Assembly (NCBI RefSeq): GCF_914484835.1
Contig: NZ_CAJZAR010000036.1
Location: forward strand, 184,197 to 248,196
DNA from: Paraburkholderia tropica
GTDB lineage: Bacteria; Pseudomonadota; Gammaproteobacteria; Burkholderiales; Burkholderiaceae
Reading direction: 5' to 3'
Length of the DNA stretch: 64,000 nt
Below, piece after piece: positions 34,050 to 45,653 of the stretch; the first letter of the stretch is position 1, and every line of letters starts with the position of its first letter. The translations under genes were made by a program, and so were the position numbers. The notes beneath the pieces were generated by a model, which worked only from the letters and a program-made list of their open reading frames with translations, ran no database searches and was not told the origin of the DNA.

Positions 34050-34050
34050 C
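34014..34050. repeat. 12-bp tandem repeat in the regulator N-terminus
   Basis: The unit CTGCGGCTTGAT (or TTC variant) occurs about three times in frame and encodes the KPQI repeats of the regulator. It resembles repeats at 42062-42085 and 62808-62845 that also contain GCGGCTTG. Confidence 0.8.
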
Positions 34051-34116
34051 TGCACCTCTGTCGCCGCCCTCGCGCCGATGCTGCCCGCGCCGACGCCGTG
34101 CGTGTCGCGTCCGTCA

Positions 34117-35550
34117 TCAACGTTGCGTCTCTTGCAGACCTTGCAGCCGCGACGCGTCCCAGCCGCCGCCCAGCGCCTCAATCAGGCTCGCGCTCGCGAT
34201 CAGGCGATTGGAGCGCACCTGCAACGCGGTCTGCTCGTTCGACAGCGCCGTGGCCTGCGCAGTCACAACCGTCGTGTACGTGACGGTGCCCGCCTCGTAC
34301 TCGTCGAGCGAGATCTGCACCGACTGGCGCGCGAGCTTCACGGCCTCGTCCTGCGCGACGGCCTGCTGGCCGAGCACGCGCAGATTCGAGAGTTCATCTT
34401 CGACGTCGTGGAACGCCGTGAGCACCGTCTGCCGGTAATTCGCCACGCTCTGGTCGTAGGTCGCGCGCGCCGCGTCGACGGCCGCCGAGCGCGCGCCGCC
34501 GTCGATCAGCGTTTCGCTGCCGCTCGCCGCGATCGACCAGAGCGTGTTGGCCGCGCTCAGCAGCGGCAGCACGCCCGAGTAGCCCGCCGCGCCCGAGAGC
34601 GAGATGGTCGGATAGTACGCGGCCACGGCCACGCCGATCAGCGCGTTTTCCTGCGCCATCGTGCGCTCGGCCTCGGCGATATCGGGGCGGCGTTCGAGCA
34701 GCGCGGACGGCACCACGAGCGGAATCTCCGGCACGTCGTTCGCGAGTTCGGCGGGCGCGATCGTCAGGCCCGAAGGCGGACGGCCGATCAGCAGCGCGAT
34801 CGCGTGTTCGTACTGGTCGCGCAACTCCTCGGCGGCGATCGCCGACGCGCGCGTGGTCGCGAGCGTGGTCTGCGCCGTCACGACATCGGAGCGCGCGGCC
34901 ACACCGGCCTCGTATTGATTGCGCGTGATCTCCAGGCTGCGCTCGTAGGCTTTCACGGTGTCGTTCAGCAAGCGCGTGAGCGAATCCTGATAACGCATCG
35001 AGAAGTAATCCGAAACAAGCGATTCCTGGGCCGAGAGCGTGAGGCTCGCGAGTTCCGCCGCGCTCGCCTGCGCGCTCGCCTTGTCGCTTTCGACCTGGCG
35101 GCGCACCTTGCCCCACAGATCGAGATCCCACGACGCACTTGCTTCCAGCGAACCGGTCGTCGAGACCGCGTTGCTGCTGCGCGCGCGCGTGACGCCCGGC
35201 GAAACCGACACGGTCGGCGACAGATTCGCGCGCGCCTCGCGCACGACCGCGAGCGCCTGGCGATAGGCGGCCTCGTAGGCCTTCAGGTTCTGGTTGTTGA
35301 TCGCCACTTGCGGCACCAGCGAGTCGAGCACGGGATCGTGATAGACGTTCCACCAGTCGCCGCGCGCGTCGCCGTCGGCGGGCGCGGCGCTTTTCCAGCC
35401 CTTGGGCGCTTCCTTGAATGCGACGGGCGTGACGACGTCGGGACGCCGGTAATCGGGGCCGACCGTGCAGCCTTGCAGCGCGAGCAGGGCCGCGCCGACG
35501 GCGAGGGTCGTGCAAAGGGAATGGCGGATACGGAAAGGAGCGAGCTTCAT
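34117..35550 (-). CDS. Outer-membrane efflux lipoprotein (NodT/OprM family)
   Basis: A 477-residue protein with lipobox LLALQGC (Cys about 27), followed by TVGPDYRRPDV and ASWDLDLWGKVRRQVES, hallmarks of the NodT/OprM-type TolC-like outer-membrane factors. The longer frame upstream is only a shadow of the RND gene; the true ATG at 35550 overlaps the RND stop as ATGA. It forms the outer-membrane duct of the tripartite pump encoded upstream. Confidence 0.94.
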   Translation of the reverse strand: MKLAPFRIRHSLCTTLAVGAALLALQGCTVGPDYRRPDVVTPVAFKEAPKGWKSAAPADGDARGDWWNVYHDPVLDSLVPQVAINNQNLKAYEAAYRQALAVVREARANLSPTVSVSPGVTRARSSNAVSTTGSLEASASWDLDLWGKVRRQVESDKASAQASAAELASLTLSAQESLVSDYFSMRYQDSLTRLLNDTVKAYERSLEITRNQYEAGVAARSDVVTAQTTLATTRASAIAAEELRDQYEHAIALLIGRPPSGLTIAPAELANDVPEIPLVVPSALLERRPDIAEAERTMAQENALIGVAVAAYYPTISLSGAAGYSGVLPLLSAANTLWSIAASGSETLIDGGARSAAVDAARATYDQSVANYRQTVLTAFHDVEDELSNLRVLGQQAVAQDEAVKLARQSVQISLDEYEAGTVTYTTVVTAQATALSNEQTALQVRSNRLIASASLIEALGGGWDASRLQGLQETQR

Positions 35551-38500
35551 GCGGAGGTGTCCGTCATCGCGCCACCGGACGAACCGGGACGCACGCGCCG
35601 CCAGAGGGCGCGCGCGCGATGGCGCAGGCGATCGAGATAGAGATAGACGACGGGCGTCGTGTAGAGCGTGAGCAACTGGCTGACGATCAGGCCGCCGATG
35701 ATGGCGATGCCGAGCGGGCGGCGCAGTTCCGCGCCCATGCCCTGATCGAGCACGAGCGGCACCGCGCCGAACAGCGCGGCGCAGGTCGTCATCATGATCG
35801 GGCGAAAACGCATCACGCAGGCCGCGCGGATCGCGTCGGCGGGCGCGAGATTCTGCGTGCGCTGCGCGTCGAGTGCGAAATCGACCATCATGATGGCGTT
35901 TTTCTTGACGATGCCGATCAGCAGGAACACGCCGATCAGCGCGATCACCGAGAACTCCGTGTTGGTCGCGAGCAGCGCGAGCACGGCGCCCACGCCCGCC
36001 GAGGGCAGCGTCGAGAGAATCGTGAGCGGATGCACGTAGCTCTCGTAGAGCATGCCGAGCACCGCATAGACCGCCAGCAGCGCCGCGCCGATCAGCAAGG
36101 GCATCGCCGAGGCCGCCGCGAGCGCGCTGCCCGCCGTGCCCGCGAACGCGCCGTGCACCGAGTTCGGCATGTTGAGGTCCTTGACGGCCTGATCGACGGC
36201 GGCGGTTGCGTCGGCGAGTTGATGGCCGGGCGCGAGATTGAACGAGATCGTCACGGCCACGGCCTGGCCCTGGTGATTGACCGAGACCGGCGTGTGCGCC
36301 TGCACGAGCTTCGAGAACGCGGAAAGCGGCACCATCGTGCTGCTCGACGTGCTCACGGCCGCGCCGGTCGAGACGCTGCCGCCGGTGCTGGTGGCGATCG
36401 AATTGGTGGCGGCGTTGGTGGCCGAACTCGACGATGTGCTGCTGCTCGACGTGCTGCTCGAAGAAGACGAAGACGTCGAAGCGCTGGTGACCGTGCCCGA
36501 CACCGCATTCGTCGACGACGTTCCGCTCGCCGCCGCGCCCGACGTGCTCACATAGATATCGTTCAGCGACGACGGGTCCTGCAGCCACTTCGGCGCGATC
36601 TCCATCACAACGTGATACTGGTTCTGCGCCTTGTAGATCGTCGACACCTCGCGCTCGCCGAAGGCGTCGTAGAGCGTCGCGTCGATCGTATCGGGCGTGA
36701 GGCCGAAACGCATCGCCGTCGCGCGATCGACCACAACCTTTGCGGACAGCCCGCCGTTCTGCTGATCGGAGCTGACATCGGCGAGCGCGGGCACGCGCTT
36801 GAGCGCCTCGGTCAGACGCGTGGCCCATTGCTGGACCTGCGCCGTGTCGTCGCCTTGTAGCGTGTACTGGAACTGCGCGAAACTCTGCCGCCCGCCCACC
36901 ATCAGATCCTGGCGCGGGAACATCATCAGTTGCGCGCCCGGAATCGACGCGAGCTTCTGGCGCAGCCGCGCCATCACCGTGAACGCCGAGACCTTGCGTT
37001 CGTCGAGCGGCTTGAGCGTGATGCTCGTGAACGCCTGATTGGTGCCGTGGCCGCCCGTGAAACCCACCACGGTCTGCACGGCCGGATCGGCCTTGACGAT
37101 GGCGAGCGCCTGCTTGACCTTCACGCTCATCGCCTGAAACGAAATGCTCTGGTCGGCCATCATGCCGCCGCCCATCAGGCCGCTGTCCTGCTGCGGAAAG
37201 AGGCTTTTCGGCACCACGGCGTAGAGCATGACGTTGAGCGCGATCGTGGCGATCAAGGTGCACAGCACAAGCAGCGGATGACGCAGCGCCGCGCCCAGCG
37301 TGCGCGCATAAACGCGTTCCGCCGCGTCGAATGTACGGCCCAGCGCGTCGCTCACACGCGCGAAGAAACGCGTGAATCGATTATCGCGGCGCGGCTTCGC
37401 CGCTTCGTCCTCGGCGCTGCGCAACAGCAGCGCGCAGAGCGTGGGCGTGGTCGTGAGCGCGAGCACCATCGACACGGCAATCGCAATCGAGAGCACGATC
37501 GCGAACTCGCGAAAGAGCCGCCCGACGAGTCCGCCCATCAGCAGGATCGGCAGGAACACGGCGATCAGCGAGACGCTCATCGAGATCACCGTGAAGCTCA
37601 CTTCCTTCGCGCCCGCGAACGCGGCTTCGAGACGCGAGGCGCCGCGCTCGCGATGGCGCTCGATGTTCTCCAGCACCACGATGGCATCGTCGACGACGAA
37701 ACCGGTCGCGATGGTCAGCGCCATCAGCGAGAGATTGTCGAGGCTGTAGCCGAACAGCTTCATCGCGCCGAAGGTGCCGAGAATCGACACGGGCACGGTC
37801 ACGGCGGGTATCAGCGTCGCGCGCACGTTGCGCAGGAACGCGAGCACCACGAGCACGACCAGCACCACGGCGATCACAAGCGTGCGCTCGGTATGCGAGA
37901 GCGAGGCGCGGATCGTGCTGCTGCGGTCGTCGGAGAGCGTGACTTCGGTGCCCGGCGGCAGCGCGGCCTGCAATTGCGGCAGCACGGCTTTCACGCGGTC
38001 GACCACGTCGACGATATTGCCGCCCGGCTGCTTGAAGATCCACAGCATCACGGCGGGCTTGCCATTCACATAACCCGCGTTGCGCAGGCTCTCGACCGAG
38101 TCGTTGACCTCGGCCACGTCGCGCAGAAAAACCGGACGGCTGTTGCGCCACGCGACCACGAGATTGCGGTATTCGTCGGCGCGTTCGGCCTGGTCGTTCG
38201 CGTAAAGCTGCCAGCGCAGCGCGCCGTCGCTGACCATGCCCTTCGCGCTGTCCGCGTTCGCGGCCGAGAGCGCGGCACGCACGTCTTCGAGACCGATGCC
38301 GTATTTGAACAGCGCGCCCGCGTTCAGCTCGACGCGCACGGCGGGCAGCGAACTGCCGTTCAGATCGACGTTGCCGATGCCGTCGATCTGCATGAGCCGC
38401 TGTTGCAGCACCGTCGCGGCGCTGTCGTAAAGCTGGCCCGGCGTGAGCGTCTTCGAGGTGAGCGAGACGATCAGGATCGGCGCGTCGGCGGGATTGAACT

Positions 38501-38891
38501 TGCGATAGCTCGGGTTCGACTTGAGCGCGCTCGGCAGGTCGGCGCGCGCGGCGTTGATCGCGGCCTGCACGTCGCGCGCCGCGCCGTTGATATCGCGGTC
38601 GAGACCGAATTGCAGGATCACGTCGGTCGAGCCGACGCTGCTCTGCGAGGTCATTTCCGTGACGTCGGCGATCTGGCCCAGGTGGCGTTCGAGCGGCGCG
38701 GCCACGGTGGCCGCCATCGTCTCGGGGCTCGCGCCCGACATCTGCGCCTGCACGCGGATGGTCGGAAAATCGACGGCGGGCAGCGGCGCGACCGGCAGAT
38801 GGCCGAACGCGAGCGCGCCCGCCACGGCAATCGCGATCGTCACCAGAATGGTCGCGACCGGCCGCCGGATAAACACGGCGCTGAGATTCAT
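35547..38891 (-). CDS. mdtC: RND efflux transporter, MdtC-like, with Ser-rich insertion
   Basis: A 1114-residue inner-membrane RND pump starting [17 protein letters not shown] and following the MdtB-like gene with an ATGA overlap. Typical RND features are seen ([50 protein letters not shown]). It is about 75 residues longer than usual because of a Ser/Thr/Ala-rich low-complexity insertion at about 778-853, between [10 protein letters not shown] and MVPLSAF in the periplasmic docking region; the paralogue has only a short loop there. With MdtA and MdtB-like proteins it forms a heteromeric drug-efflux pump. Confidence 0.93.
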   Translation of the reverse strand: MNLSAVFIRRPVATILVTIAIAVAGALAFGHLPVAPLPAVDFPTIRVQAQMSGASPETMAATVAAPLERHLGQIADVTEMTSQSSVGSTDVILQFGLDRDINGAARDVQAAINAARADLPSALKSNPSYRKFNPADAPILIVSLTSKTLTPGQLYDSAATVLQQRLMQIDGIGNVDLNGSSLPAVRVELNAGALFKYGIGLEDVRAALSAANADSAKGMVSDGALRWQLYANDQAERADEYRNLVVAWRNSRPVFLRDVAEVNDSVESLRNAGYVNGKPAVMLWIFKQPGGNIVDVVDRVKAVLPQLQAALPPGTEVTLSDDRSSTIRASLSHTERTLVIAVVLVVLVVLAFLRNVRATLIPAVTVPVSILGTFGAMKLFGYSLDNLSLMALTIATGFVVDDAIVVLENIERHRERGASRLEAAFAGAKEVSFTVISMSVSLIAVFLPILLMGGLVGRLFREFAIVLSIAIAVSMVLALTTTPTLCALLLRSAEDEAAKPRRDNRFTRFFARVSDALGRTFDAAERVYARTLGAALRHPLLVLCTLIATIALNVMLYAVVPKSLFPQQDSGLMGGGMMADQSISFQAMSVKVKQALAIVKADPAVQTVVGFTGGHGTNQAFTSITLKPLDERKVSAFTVMARLRQKLASIPGAQLMMFPRQDLMVGGRQSFAQFQYTLQGDDTAQVQQWATRLTEALKRVPALADVSSDQQNGGLSAKVVVDRATAMRFGLTPDTIDATLYDAFGEREVSTIYKAQNQYHVVMEIAPKWLQDPSSLNDIYVSTSGAAASGTSSTNAVSGTVTSASTSSSSSSSTSSSSTSSSSATNAATNSIATSTGGSVSTGAAVSTSSSTMVPLSAFSKLVQAHTPVSVNHQGQAVAVTISFNLAPGHQLADATAAVDQAVKDLNMPNSVHGAFAGTAGSALAAASAMPLLIGAALLAVYAVLGMLYESYVHPLTILSTLPSAGVGAVLALLATNTEFSVIALIGVFLLIGIVKKNAIMMVDFALDAQRTQNLAPADAIRAACVMRFRPIMMTTCAALFGAVPLVLDQGMGAELRRPLGIAIIGGLIVSQLLTLYTTPVVYLYLDRLRHRARALWRRVRPGSSGGAMTDTSA

Positions 38892-41800
38892 GACGCGCCT
38901 CGCTGCGCGCCGTTGAGCGTCCAGCCGCGCGCGCGCATCCATGCCGCCATGCGTTCCATCGCCAGATAGACGGCCGGCGTGGTGAACAGCGTGAGCGCCT
39001 GGCTGAACACGAGCCCGCCGATCATCGCGATGCCGAGCGGATGGCGCAATTCGGAGCCGCTGCCGGTGCCGAGCGCGAGCGGCACGGCGGCGATCAGCGC
39101 GGCCATCGTCGTCATCAGAATCGGGCGCAGGCGCAGCAGGCACGCGCGATGAATCGCCTCGCGCGGCGTGAGGCCTTCGTCGCGTTCGGCGACGAGCGCG
39201 AAGTCGATCATCATGATCGCGTTCTTCTTGACGATGCCGATCAGCAGCACAATGCCGATCACGCCGATGATGTCGAGATCCGCGCCCGTGAGCACCATCG
39301 CCAGCAGCGCGCCGACGCCCGCCGAAGGCAGCGTCGAAAGAATCGTGAGCGGATGCACGAAGCTCTCGTAGAGCACGCCGAGCACCACGTACATCACCAG
39401 CACCGCCGCGAGCACGAGATACAGCTCGCTAGACAGCGACGACTGGAATGCGTCCGTCGCGCCCTGGAAGCGCGTTTCGAAACTGTCCGGCATCGCGAGC
39501 GCCGCTTCCGCGCGCTTGACGGCCTTGACCGCCGCGCCCAGCGACGCGCCCTTCGCGAGATTGAACGAGATCGTCGTGGCCGGGAACTGGCCGAGGTGCG
39601 AAATCTGGATCGGCTTCTTGCTCGTGACGATGCGCGCGACCGCGGACAGCGGCACCTGACCATCGGTCGCCGTGGACGACGGCAGATAGACCGAGTCGAA
39701 CGCATCGAGCCCGCGCGCGAGCTTCGGATCGATCTCCATGATCACGCGCTTCTGGTCCGACTGCGTGAAGATCGTGCTGACGATCCGTTGTCCGAAGTTA
39801 TCGTAGAGCGCATTGTCGATGGTCGCGAGCGTGATGCCGAAGCGCGCGGCCGTCGCGCGGTCGACCTGCACCGTGGCGGCGAGACCGGCGTCCTGCAAAT
39901 CGCTCGTCACATCGGCGAGTTCGGGCTGCTTGCGCAGTTCCGCGATCAGCCTGGGGGTCCACTCGCTCAGCACGTCCATCGACGGGTTATCGAGCATGAA
40001 CTGATACTGCGTCGCGCTCACCTGCGTATCCACGCTCAGATCCTGCACGGGCTGCATATGCAGCGCGATGCCCGTCACGTCGGCGGTTTCGTCCTGCAGT
40101 CGGCGGATGATCTCGCTCGCCGAGGCGCTGCGTTCGTCCTTCGGCTTCAGGTTGATCTGCATGCGGCCCATGTTGAGCGTCATGTTGCTGCCGTCCACGC
40201 CCACCGACGACGACAGGCTCACCACGTCCGGGTCCTTGAGCACCGCATCCGCAAGCTGCGTTTGCAGCGTGCTCATGCGCTCGAACGAAATCGATTGCGA
40301 CGCTTCGGTGATGCCCTGGATCACGCCCGTGTCCTGGGTCGGGAAGAAGCCCTTCGGGATGAACACGTACAGCGCCGCCGTGAGCGCGAACGTGCCCACG
40401 GCCACCGCGAGCGTGGCTTTTTCGTGGTCGAGCGCGAAGGTCAGCGCACGGTCGTAGCGCGCCATGATCGGGCCGAACCAGTCGCGGCCCTTGGGTTTTT
40501 TCGTCGCGACGTGCCCGACATGAGGCTCCGCGCGCAACAGACGCGCGCACAGCATCGGCACCAGCGTGAGCGAGACGAGCGCCGAAATCACGATCGCCAC
40601 TGCGAGCGTCACCGCGAACTCGTAGAACAGCCGCCCGATCACGTCGCCCATGAACAGCAGCGGAATCAGCACCGCGAGCAGCGAGACCGTGAGCGAGATG
40701 ATCGTGAAGCCGATTTCGCGCGAGCCCTTCAGCGCGGCTTCGAGCGGCTCCATGCCCGCTTCCACGTGGCGGCTGATGTTCTCGATCACGACGATCGCGT
40801 CGTCGACGACGAAGCCTGTCGCGATCGTCAGCGCCATCAGCGAAAGATTGTCGAGGCTGAAGCCCCAGAGGTACATCGCCGCGAACGTGCCGACCAGCGA
40901 GAGCGGCACCGAAAGGCTCGGGATCAGCGTCGCGGGCACGTTGCGCAGGAACACGAAGATCACCATCACGACCAGCGCGACCGCGAGCGCGAGTTCGAAC
41001 TGCACGTCCTTCACCGAAGCGCGGATCGTGGTCGTGCGGTCCGTGAGCAGCGCGACGTGCACCGACGACGGCAGATCGCGCGTGAGCGCGGGCAGCATCG
41101 CCTTGATCGAATCGGCCACGTTGATGACGTTCGCGCCGGGCTGGCGCTGCACGTTCAGCAGGATCGCGGGCGTGTCGTTGCTCCACGCGGCGAGTTGCGT
41201 GTTTTCCGCGCCCGCCACCACGTCGGCGACATCGCGCAGACGCACGGGACGGCCGCTGCGATAAGCGATCACGGTATCCAGATACTGCTCGGGATCTTCG
41301 ATCTGGTCGTTCGAGTCGATCGTCCACGCGCGATGCGGGCCGTCGAGCGAACCCTTCGGCGCATTCGTGTTGACGTTCGTGAGCGTGGTGCGCAGGTCGT
41401 CGACGTTCAGGCCGTAGGCGGCCAGCGCGCGGATGTTCGGGCGCACGCGCACGGCGGGCTTGTGGCCGCCCGAGAGCGTGACGAGACCCACGCCCGCCAT
41501 CTGCGAAATCTTCTGCGCGATGCGCGTGTTCGTGAGCGCCTGCACCTCGGTCAGCGGCATCGTCGGCGAGGTGATCGCGAGCGTGAGGATCGGCGCGTCG
41601 GCGGGATTGACCTTCGCGTAGACGGGCGGCGCGGGCAGGTCGCTCGGCAGCAGGCTGTCGGCTGCGTTGATCGCGGCCTGCACTTCCTGCTCGGCGACGT
41701 CCATCGACACCGCGAGATCGAATTGCAGCGTGATGACCGAGGCGCCCGCCGACGAATGCGAGGCCATCTGCTTGAGGCCCGCCATTTCGCCGAGCTGCTG

Positions 41801-42004
41801 TTCGAGCGGCGCGGTGACGGCGGACGTCATCACGTCCGGGCTCGCGCCCGGATAGAAGGTCTGCACCTGGATCGTCGTGTATTCGACCGAGGGCAGCGCG
41901 GAAAGCGGCAGGAAACGCCAGGCCACGAGGCCGACGACGAGCAGCGCCGCCATCAGCAAGGTCGTCGCGACCGGCCGCAGAATGAAGAGGCGCGACGGAT
42001 TCAT
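38888..42004 (-). CDS. mdtB: RND efflux transporter, MdtB-like
   Basis: A 1038-residue RND pump starting [23 protein letters not shown], with [34 protein letters not shown] and [17 protein letters not shown]. Its ATG overlaps the mdtA-like stop (ATGA) and its stop overlaps the mdtC-like start. The order mdtA-mdtB-mdtC matches the E. coli multidrug operon, which exports bile salts, novobiocin and some flavonoids. Confidence 0.94.
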   Translation of the reverse strand: MNPSRLFILRPVATTLLMAALLVVGLVAWRFLPLSALPSVEYTTIQVQTFYPGASPDVMTSAVTAPLEQQLGEMAGLKQMASHSSAGASVITLQFDLAVSMDVAEQEVQAAINAADSLLPSDLPAPPVYAKVNPADAPILTLAITSPTMPLTEVQALTNTRIAQKISQMAGVGLVTLSGGHKPAVRVRPNIRALAAYGLNVDDLRTTLTNVNTNAPKGSLDGPHRAWTIDSNDQIEDPEQYLDTVIAYRSGRPVRLRDVADVVAGAENTQLAAWSNDTPAILLNVQRQPGANVINVADSIKAMLPALTRDLPSSVHVALLTDRTTTIRASVKDVQFELALAVALVVMVIFVFLRNVPATLIPSLSVPLSLVGTFAAMYLWGFSLDNLSLMALTIATGFVVDDAIVVIENISRHVEAGMEPLEAALKGSREIGFTIISLTVSLLAVLIPLLFMGDVIGRLFYEFAVTLAVAIVISALVSLTLVPMLCARLLRAEPHVGHVATKKPKGRDWFGPIMARYDRALTFALDHEKATLAVAVGTFALTAALYVFIPKGFFPTQDTGVIQGITEASQSISFERMSTLQTQLADAVLKDPDVVSLSSSVGVDGSNMTLNMGRMQINLKPKDERSASASEIIRRLQDETADVTGIALHMQPVQDLSVDTQVSATQYQFMLDNPSMDVLSEWTPRLIAELRKQPELADVTSDLQDAGLAATVQVDRATAARFGITLATIDNALYDNFGQRIVSTIFTQSDQKRVIMEIDPKLARGLDAFDSVYLPSSTATDGQVPLSAVARIVTSKKPIQISHLGQFPATTISFNLAKGASLGAAVKAVKRAEAALAMPDSFETRFQGATDAFQSSLSSELYLVLAAVLVMYVVLGVLYESFVHPLTILSTLPSAGVGALLAMVLTGADLDIIGVIGIVLLIGIVKKNAIMMIDFALVAERDEGLTPREAIHRACLLRLRPILMTTMAALIAAVPLALGTGSGSELRHPLGIAMIGGLVFSQALTLFTTPAVYLAMERMAAWMRARGWTLNGAQRGAS

Positions 42005-43326
42005 GACTGCGGGCGGGCCTTCGCGCGGACGCGGTCGTTGTCGCTTGCGGATTTATTCGCAGCTTGATTTGCGGCTTGATTCGCACTCGCCTTCGGCTCG
42101 CGGATCTTCGCGCCGTCGCTCAGATGATCGGCGCCATCCACGACGACGCGCTCGCCTGCCGCCAGCCCCGCGAGCACGGCGGTGCGGCCATTGGCCGACG
42201 CGCCCACGCGGACCTTGCGCAGCGACACGGTCTGATTGTCGTTGACGCGATAGACGAAGGTGCCCGGCGTGCCGGTCTGCACGGCCTCGGAGGGAATCGT
42301 CACCGCGCCGTGCAGCGTGTCGAGCAGCAGCGAGATATTGACGAACTGGTTCGGGAACAGCGCGCCATCGGTGTTCTTGAACAGCGCGCGCAGCTTCACC
42401 GTGCCGGTGGTCGTGTCGATCTGGTTGTCGACGGTGTCGAGCACGCCGTCCGCGAGCTTGTCCTCGCCCGAGCGGTCGTAGGCCGTCACGGCGAGACGCG
42501 CGCCGCTCGCGAGACGCTGGTTGAGGCGGCGCAGATCGTCTTCGGGCAGCGTGAACACGACCGAAATCGGATCGGTCTCCGTGACGACGACCACGCCGTC
42601 CGTGTCCGACGCCGTCACGTAGTTGCCGACGTCGACCTGACGCAGACCCACGCGCCCATCCACGGGCGAAACGATGCGGCAGTACGTGAGATTGAGCTTT
42701 TCGGCGTCGACCTGGGCCTGATCGGTCAGCACCGTGCCTTCGTACTCGCGCACGGTGGCTTCGGCGGTATCGAGCGTCTGCTGCGAGATCGAATCGGTTT
42801 TCGCGAGGCGCTGATAGCGCGCGAGATCGAGACGCGCGTTGTCGAGCAGCGCCTTGTCCTTCACGACCTGCCCCTGATATTGCTTGAGCAGCACTTCGTA
42901 CTGGCGCGGATCGACCTGCGCGAGCACGTCGCCCTTCTTCACGTGCTGGCCTTCGCGGAAATCGATCGACTGCAGATAGCCGCTGATCTGCGATTTGACG
43001 GTGACGGTCGCGAGCGACGTCACGGTGCCGAGCGAGCTGAGGCGCACGGGCACGTCGCCGGTCGCGGCGGCGGCGACGCCCACCGACTGGGCCATGCCGC
43101 CCATCGGGCCACCGGGGCCGCCCGGAAAACCGTGGCCGCCCGGAAAGCCCGGCGGACCGCCCGCGCCGGGTGCGTGCGGGCGCAGCGCGAACAGCGCGCC
43201 GCCCGCGACGGCGAGCAACAGCAGCGCCCACGGCCAGACGCGGCGACGCCGGTCCGCACGGGTTTCGTGCGGCTCGCGCACGCTGGTTTCGTCGGGTGCT
43301 CGAGGGGGCTCTACGCGCTTGTCCAT
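42001..43326 (-). CDS. mdtA: RND periplasmic adaptor (MdtA/HlyD family)
   Basis: About 441 residues with one N-terminal membrane anchor ([19 protein letters not shown]), a Gly/Pro-rich linker ([18 protein letters not shown]), a lipoyl half-motif ([42 protein letters not shown]) and a barrel domain. The Ala/Asn-rich C-terminus is encoded partly by 12-bp repeats. The start is uncertain: ATGs at 43326 and 43377 are both possible and neither has a strong ribosome site. It is divergent from a response regulator/kinase pair. Confidence 0.92.
   Translation of the reverse strand: MDKRVEPPRAPDETSVREPHETRADRRRRVWPWALLLLAVAGGALFALRPHAPGAGGPPGFPGGHGFPGGPGGPMGGMAQSVGVAAAATGDVPVRLSSLGTVTSLATVTVKSQISGYLQSIDFREGQHVKKGDVLAQVDPRQYEVLLKQYQGQVVKDKALLDNARLDLARYQRLAKTDSISQQTLDTAEATVREYEGTVLTDQAQVDAEKLNLTYCRIVSPVDGRVGLRQVDVGNYVTASDTDGVVVVTETDPISVVFTLPEDDLRRLNQRLASGARLAVTAYDRSGEDKLADGVLDTVDNQIDTTTGTVKLRALFKNTDGALFPNQFVNISLLLDTLHGAVTIPSEAVQTGTPGTFVYRVNDNQTVSLRKVRVGASANGRTAVLAGLAAGERVVVDGADHLSDGAKIREPKASANQAANQAANKSASDNDRVRAKARPQS
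42062..42085. repeat. 12-bp tandem repeat near the adaptor 3' end
   Basis: GCTTGATTTGCG and GCTTGATTCGCA lie in tandem, with a further degenerate copy on the 5' side. They encode the AANQ repeats at the adaptor C-terminus. Confidence 0.7.
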
Positions 43327-43503
43327 GCCGTTCGCAATACGTGAATGAAGCCGCGAACGATACGGCATGGCGCTCATATCTTGTTGATTTTTAATGGAAT
43401 CAACACAATGTAGCCAGATTGACACACGATTGACAGCCCGACCGGCGGCGAATTATCGGACAATGAAAGCGAACTCCACGCGCCTCTGCGCCACAGCCCT
43501 CCC

Positions 43504-44250
43504 TTGAATCCCATCCCCATTCTCATCGTCGAAGACGACCCGGACATCAGTGCGCCGCTCGCCCAATTTCTGGGCGGCAAAGGCTATCGCACACGCGTGG
43601 CCGGAAGCGCCGAACAGGCGCTCGCGCTGCTGGCGCAGGAGAGCGTCGAACTGGTGCTCCTCGACGTGATGCTGCCGGGCATGGACGGGCTGGAACTGTG
43701 CCGCCGGCTGCGCGCGTCGGGCGGGCCGCGCATCATCATGCTGACCGCGCTGGTCGAAACCACCGACAAGGTGATCGGCCTCGAACTGGGCGCGGACGAC
43801 TACGTCTCCAAGCCCTTCGATCTGCGCGAGCTGCTTGCGCGCATCCGCTCCGCGTTGCGGCGTCCGCCGAGCGGCGCGGAAAACAGCCAGGCCGCGACGC
43901 CCGGCGAGACCGCGCGCGATCCCGGCGCCGAACTCGTGATCGCGTTCGCGGGCCACACGTTCTTTCCGTACCGGCGTTTCGTGCGCTCGCCCACGGGCCT
44001 GCGCATTCCGCTCACGGGCGCGGAAACCGACCTGCTGCTGGTGTTCTGCCGCCACGCGCGCCAGGTGCTCTCGCGCGAACAGCTGATCGCGCTTACGCGC
44101 GGCAAGGACTTCCCGATCGCCACGCGCTCGATCGACCTGCTCGTGAGCCGCCTGCGCCGCAAGCTCAGCGGCGACGATCCGCTCGACGAGACCATTCGCA
44201 CCGTGCGCGCGGACGGCTATGCCTTCCAGCTCGACGTCTTTTTCGAGTGA
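43504..44250 (+). CDS. OmpR-family response regulator
   Basis: A 248-residue protein with a conventional receiver domain (E10-D11, phospho-acceptor D54 in LLDVMLPGMDG, Lys103 in SKPF) and a C-terminal winged helix (SREQLIALTRGKDF, RSIDLLVSRLRRKL, IRTVRADGYAFQ). The frame opens with a TTG at 43504; no in-frame ATG precedes it and no good Shine-Dalgarno is seen. It is divergent from the mdtABC-like operon and 10 bp upstream of its kinase, so it probably regulates the pump. Confidence 0.9.
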   Translation: MNPIPILIVEDDPDISAPLAQFLGGKGYRTRVAGSAEQALALLAQESVELVLLDVMLPGMDGLELCRRLRASGGPRIIMLTALVETTDKVIGLELGADDYVSKPFDLRELLARIRSALRRPPSGAENSQAATPGETARDPGAELVIAFAGHTFFPYRRFVRSPTGLRIPLTGAETDLLLVFCRHARQVLSREQLIALTRGKDFPIATRSIDLLVSRLRRKLSGDDPLDETIRTVRADGYAFQLDVFFE

Positions 44251-44260
44251 TGCACGCCTG

Positions 44261-45580
44261 ATGCGCCGCTTCTTCACCACCACGCTCGGCCAGATTCTGG
44301 CGATCATCGTCTGCTCGTCGAGCGTCACGTTCGCGCTCTTTACGCTGCTGCTGCTCAACCCGAGCGGCCCGCCCAAACCGCCGTGGCCGTGGCAGCCGAC
44401 CTATCGCATCGCGGGCATCGCGCGCGTGCTCGCGCAGCAGCCCGCGAACGCGCGCGCGCAATCGGCGGCCGCGATGCAGACGCCCGGCTACGTGATGACC
44501 ATGACGTCCGCGCCCGCGCGCTGCACCGTCAACACGCTCGACAACGGCGAACTCTTTCGCACGCTGCGCGACGAATTGAGCGACATCGACGCGACGGTCA
44601 GCGTCCATTCCTGCGACAAGGCCGATCCCAGCGGCACGATCCAGGTGCTCGTGCAGTTTCCGAACGACGCCGCGCAACTCGAAGTGCGCACGCAGCACAT
44701 CGGCCCCGAGCCGCCGCGCCTGCGCTTTCCGTTCTATGGCGCGATTCTGTTCATGTGCGTCGGCGTGCTGGGCATGTCCGTGTGGGCCGTGTCGCTCGTG
44801 GTGCGTCCGCTGCGCCGTCTCGCCGACAAGGCCGATGCGTTCGGCCGCGAGATCGCGCTCGCGCCGATCGCCGAGGAAGGGCCGCTCGAAATCCGCCGCG
44901 CCGCGCACGCGTTCAATCTGATGCAGGAGCGCATCACGCTCTCGCTGCATAACCGAACGCGCATGCTCGCGGCGGTGAGCCACGATCTGCGCACGCCGCT
45001 CACGCGCATGCGTCTGCAGCTCGACACCAACGAGAGCGAGACCATGCGCGACAAGCTGCGCAAGGACATCGACCTGATGCAGACGATGGTGTCGTCGGCG
45101 CTCTCGTATCTGAATACGGGCAACGACAACGAAAACAAGGAATGGCTCGACCTGAGCGCGTTGATCGCGACGGTCTGCGACGAATACGAGGAAGCGGGCG
45201 CGGCGATCCGCTACGAGGGGCCGCGCCAGATCCGCTGCTTCTGCCGCCCGGACAGCATGCAGCGCGTGCTGGCCAACCTGATCGACAACGCGCTGCGTTT
45301 TGGCGAGACGGTGGTGGTGGTGGCCTCGGTGCGCGAGGACACGATCCTCATCGACGTCAGCGACGACGGCCCCGGCATTCCCGAAGCGAGCCTGCGCGAC
45401 GTACTCGAACCGTTCGTGCGCCTCGATCCGTCGCGCGCCGGGCAGCCGGGCAGCGTCGGCCTCGGCCTGGCGATCGTGCGCGACATCGTGCGCGCGCACG
45501 GCGGCCAGCTCACCATTTTCAATCGCCGCCCGTGTGGATTGACGGCGCGCGTCCAGTTGAGTCAGAACGCCGGGGCGTAA
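44261..45580 (+). CDS. Sensor histidine kinase
   Basis: A 439-residue kinase with two membrane segments (about 8-35 and 155-180) flanking a periplasmic domain, a HAMP segment (VRPLRRLADKADAFG), HisKA with H241 in AVSHDLRTPL, and an HATPase domain (N box LANLIDNALRF, DDGPGIPE, GLGLAIVRDI). The start at 44261 is preferred over an upstream in-frame ATG inside the regulator gene. It is the cognate kinase of the 43504 regulator. Confidence 0.93.
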   Translation: MRRFFTTTLGQILAIIVCSSSVTFALFTLLLLNPSGPPKPPWPWQPTYRIAGIARVLAQQPANARAQSAAAMQTPGYVMTMTSAPARCTVNTLDNGELFRTLRDELSDIDATVSVHSCDKADPSGTIQVLVQFPNDAAQLEVRTQHIGPEPPRLRFPFYGAILFMCVGVLGMSVWAVSLVVRPLRRLADKADAFGREIALAPIAEEGPLEIRRAAHAFNLMQERITLSLHNRTRMLAAVSHDLRTPLTRMRLQLDTNESETMRDKLRKDIDLMQTMVSSALSYLNTGNDNENKEWLDLSALIATVCDEYEEAGAAIRYEGPRQIRCFCRPDSMQRVLANLIDNALRFGETVVVVASVREDTILIDVSDDGPGIPEASLRDVLEPFVRLDPSRAGQPGSVGLGLAIVRDIVRAHGGQLTIFNRRPCGLTARVQLSQNAGA

Positions 45581-45614
45581 GGGCGAGTTCGGGATTCAAG
45601 GCACGCACCGCGCT

Positions 45615-45653
45615 CGCCGCTCACCCCCGCCGCTCACCCTCGCCGGTCACCCT
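45615..45653. repeat. 13-bp tandem repeat, three copies, between convergent genes
   Basis: CGCCGCTCACCCC, CGCCGCTCACCCT and CGCCGGTCACCCT lie head to tail, ending next to the stop codon of the DeoR gene at 45654. Confidence 0.85.

Noticed and set aside
36327..36560. Assembly error as explanation of the Ser-rich stretch in the pump
   Set aside because: The reading frame stays open on both sides and the repeated codons vary (TCG, AGC, TCT-type mixtures), so a simple collapse or duplication artefact is not evident, though it cannot be fully excluded.
35551..37263. N-terminal extension of the outer-membrane factor reading through the MdtC-like gene
   Set aside because: The lipoprotein signal and ATGA overlap at 35550 define the true start; the extension is frame-shadow sequence.
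39041..42067. Open frame of about 1000 codons antisense to the MdtB-like gene
   Set aside because: Arg/His/Glu-rich composition typical of high-G+C antisense shadows; the opposite strand encodes a complete, motif-bearing RND pump.
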